The notes under the pieces were generated by a model that worked only from the letters and a program-made list of their open reading frames with translations, was not told the DNA's origin and searched no databases. Below are positions 5,217-5,985 of a stretch of DNA of 5,985 nt, one piece after another. The stretch's first letter is position 1; every line of letters begins with the position of its first letter. The translations under genes and the position numbers were made by a program. Source of the DNA: JBPCOB01 sp051000715 (lineage in GTDB: Bacteria > Actinomycetota > Actinomycetes > JALYNC01); the NCBI GenBank assembly GCA_051000715.1, contig JBPCOB010000040.1, positions 1 to 5,985 on the forward strand, given 5' to 3'.

Positions 5217-5985
5217 GCCCTTTCGGCTGGCTGTGGAATCACACCGATGGGGTGCTCATCCACGGAGGGAAAGTCCTCGCCGGTAAAGCGTTCGGCTGGC
5301 TGGCGCCGAAGGGCGCTCACGCGGCCGGCGGCGGGGCGAAACTGCTCCTGTCGCACCTGTCCCTGGCTCAACTGTGGTCGGTGCTGCTCGTCATCCTCGC
5401 GTTGATGTGGCAAGCGCTGCTCGGTTTCTTCCCTCAGCTTGACCGCACGGTCCACGGGTTCATCCACCCTTCGGCCTACGTCGACTGCGCCCCGCTGCCG
5501 GCGGGCGGGGTCGAGGGTGTCGGCTACCGGCTCGGCGGTGACCTTCACCGGCTCACCGGCCCGGCGCCGACCCCGGAGCAGATCCGGGGCGGGCTGCTCG
5601 CCCTGGCCGACGGCGCGGGCAGGCTCATCGGCTCATTCCAGGCCGGGGTGAACGGCGGGACCGCACCCGCCGGCCCCGCAGTGCTGCCACCCGCGCAGCA
5701 AGTCGCAGCACCGTCGGCGTGCTGCGCTCCCCCGGCCGGCACCACACCGGCCAGCTCGACGGACACGGCCGCCGTGGTCGCAGCCAAGGCGGCCATAGCG
5801 GCGGGATTCCCGGCGGCCGAGCTGGTGACTGCGGTAGCCGTGGCCGGCGCAGAGTCCGGTTGGAATCCAAGCGCGACCCACGTCAACTCCAACGGCTCGA
5901 TCGACCGGGGCGAGTGGCAGATCAACTCGGTTCACGCGGACCTGCTCAGGCTCGGTGACTGGCGCGACCCACTCACAAACGCCCG
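5213..5985 (+). CDS. Membrane-anchored lytic transglycosylase, partial at 3' end
   Basis: Open from GTG 5213 to the window edge, 257 residues with no stop. The N-terminus is amphipathic and Gly/Ala-rich. A membrane helix lies at about 53-73 (LWSVLLVILALMWQALLGFF), followed by a linker rich in Pro, Ala and Thr with a Cys-Cys pair at 170-171. From about 188 begins a lysozyme-like transglycosylase domain: AGAESGWNPSA with probable catalytic Glu214, and RGEWQINSVHADLL at 232-245, matching the G-x-W-Q-I-N motif of the fold. It would cleave peptidoglycan outside the membrane, locally opening the wall for the DNA channel. The GTG overlaps the previous stop (GTGA), making it the fourth coupled gene. 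Related conjugation hydrolases often carry a further NlpC/P60 peptidase; whether this one does lies beyond the edge. Enzyme class is well supported, its transfer role is inferred. Confidence 0.85.
   Translation, partial: MSPFGWLWNHTDGVLIHGGKVLAGKAFGWLAPKGAHAAGGGAKLLLSHLSLAQLWSVLLVILALMWQALLGFFPQLDRTVHGFIHPSAYVDCAPLPAGGVEGVGYRLGGDLHRLTGPAPTPEQIRGGLLALADGAGRLIGSFQAGVNGGTAPAGPAVLPPAQQVAAPSACCAPPAGTTPASSTDTAAVVAAKAAIAAGFPAAELVTAVAVAGAESGWNPSATHVNSNGSIDRGEWQINSVHADLLRLGDWRDPLTNA

Noticed and set aside
1..5985. CRISPR array or rRNA genes
   Set aside because: No regularly spaced repeats of suitable length and no rRNA-like sequence seen.

Overview
The window is GC-rich, uses GTG and TTG starts, and packs its genes with 4-nt start/stop overlaps. 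This points to a high-GC actinobacterium (order not determinable from sequence alone). It divides at a 3' fragment of a tRNA-Pro gene at about 2603-2647.

Left of the fragment (1-1249) is a translationally coupled cassette on the + strand: the last 36 codons of an unidentified Cys-rich protein, a PadR-family regulator, and a CooC-like (COG3640) MinD/ParA-type ATPase that keeps its deviant Walker A, its C-x-C metal motif and its DMEA signature. A 442-nt stretch with no convincing gene follows (1250-1691), holding only small hairpins. Next is a broken tyrosine recombinase (1692-2506). Its catalytic residues can all be found, but its N-terminal DNA-binding part is missing and one base has been lost near 2270. 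A terminator-like hairpin closes this side.

The tRNA-Pro(GGG) fragment is on the minus strand. It keeps the anticodon loop, variable region, T arm and 3' acceptor strand but has no D arm or 5' acceptor strand, as expected of an attachment site of an integrative element that uses the 3' half of a tRNA gene.

Right of the fragment (2651-5985) a less GC-rich regulatory region carries direct and inverted repeats and a possible promoter. It precedes a tight four-gene operon in which every junction is a GTGA overlap: a small one-helix membrane protein, an FtsK/SpoIIIE-type TraB-like DNA translocase with unusual Walker motifs, a small membrane protein with a Cys/His metal-binding tail, and a membrane-anchored lytic transglycosylase that runs off the window. 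Together these look like the transfer module of an actinomycete integrative and conjugative element (AICE): a translocase moves double-stranded DNA, a wall hydrolase opens the peptidoglycan, and small membrane proteins assist.

The tRNA fragment's orientation and the recombinase's position on its far side fit two elements stacked at one tRNA-Pro site: a decayed older one on the left, and a newer one on the right whose own integrase and intact tRNA would lie beyond the right edge. That layout is inferred.
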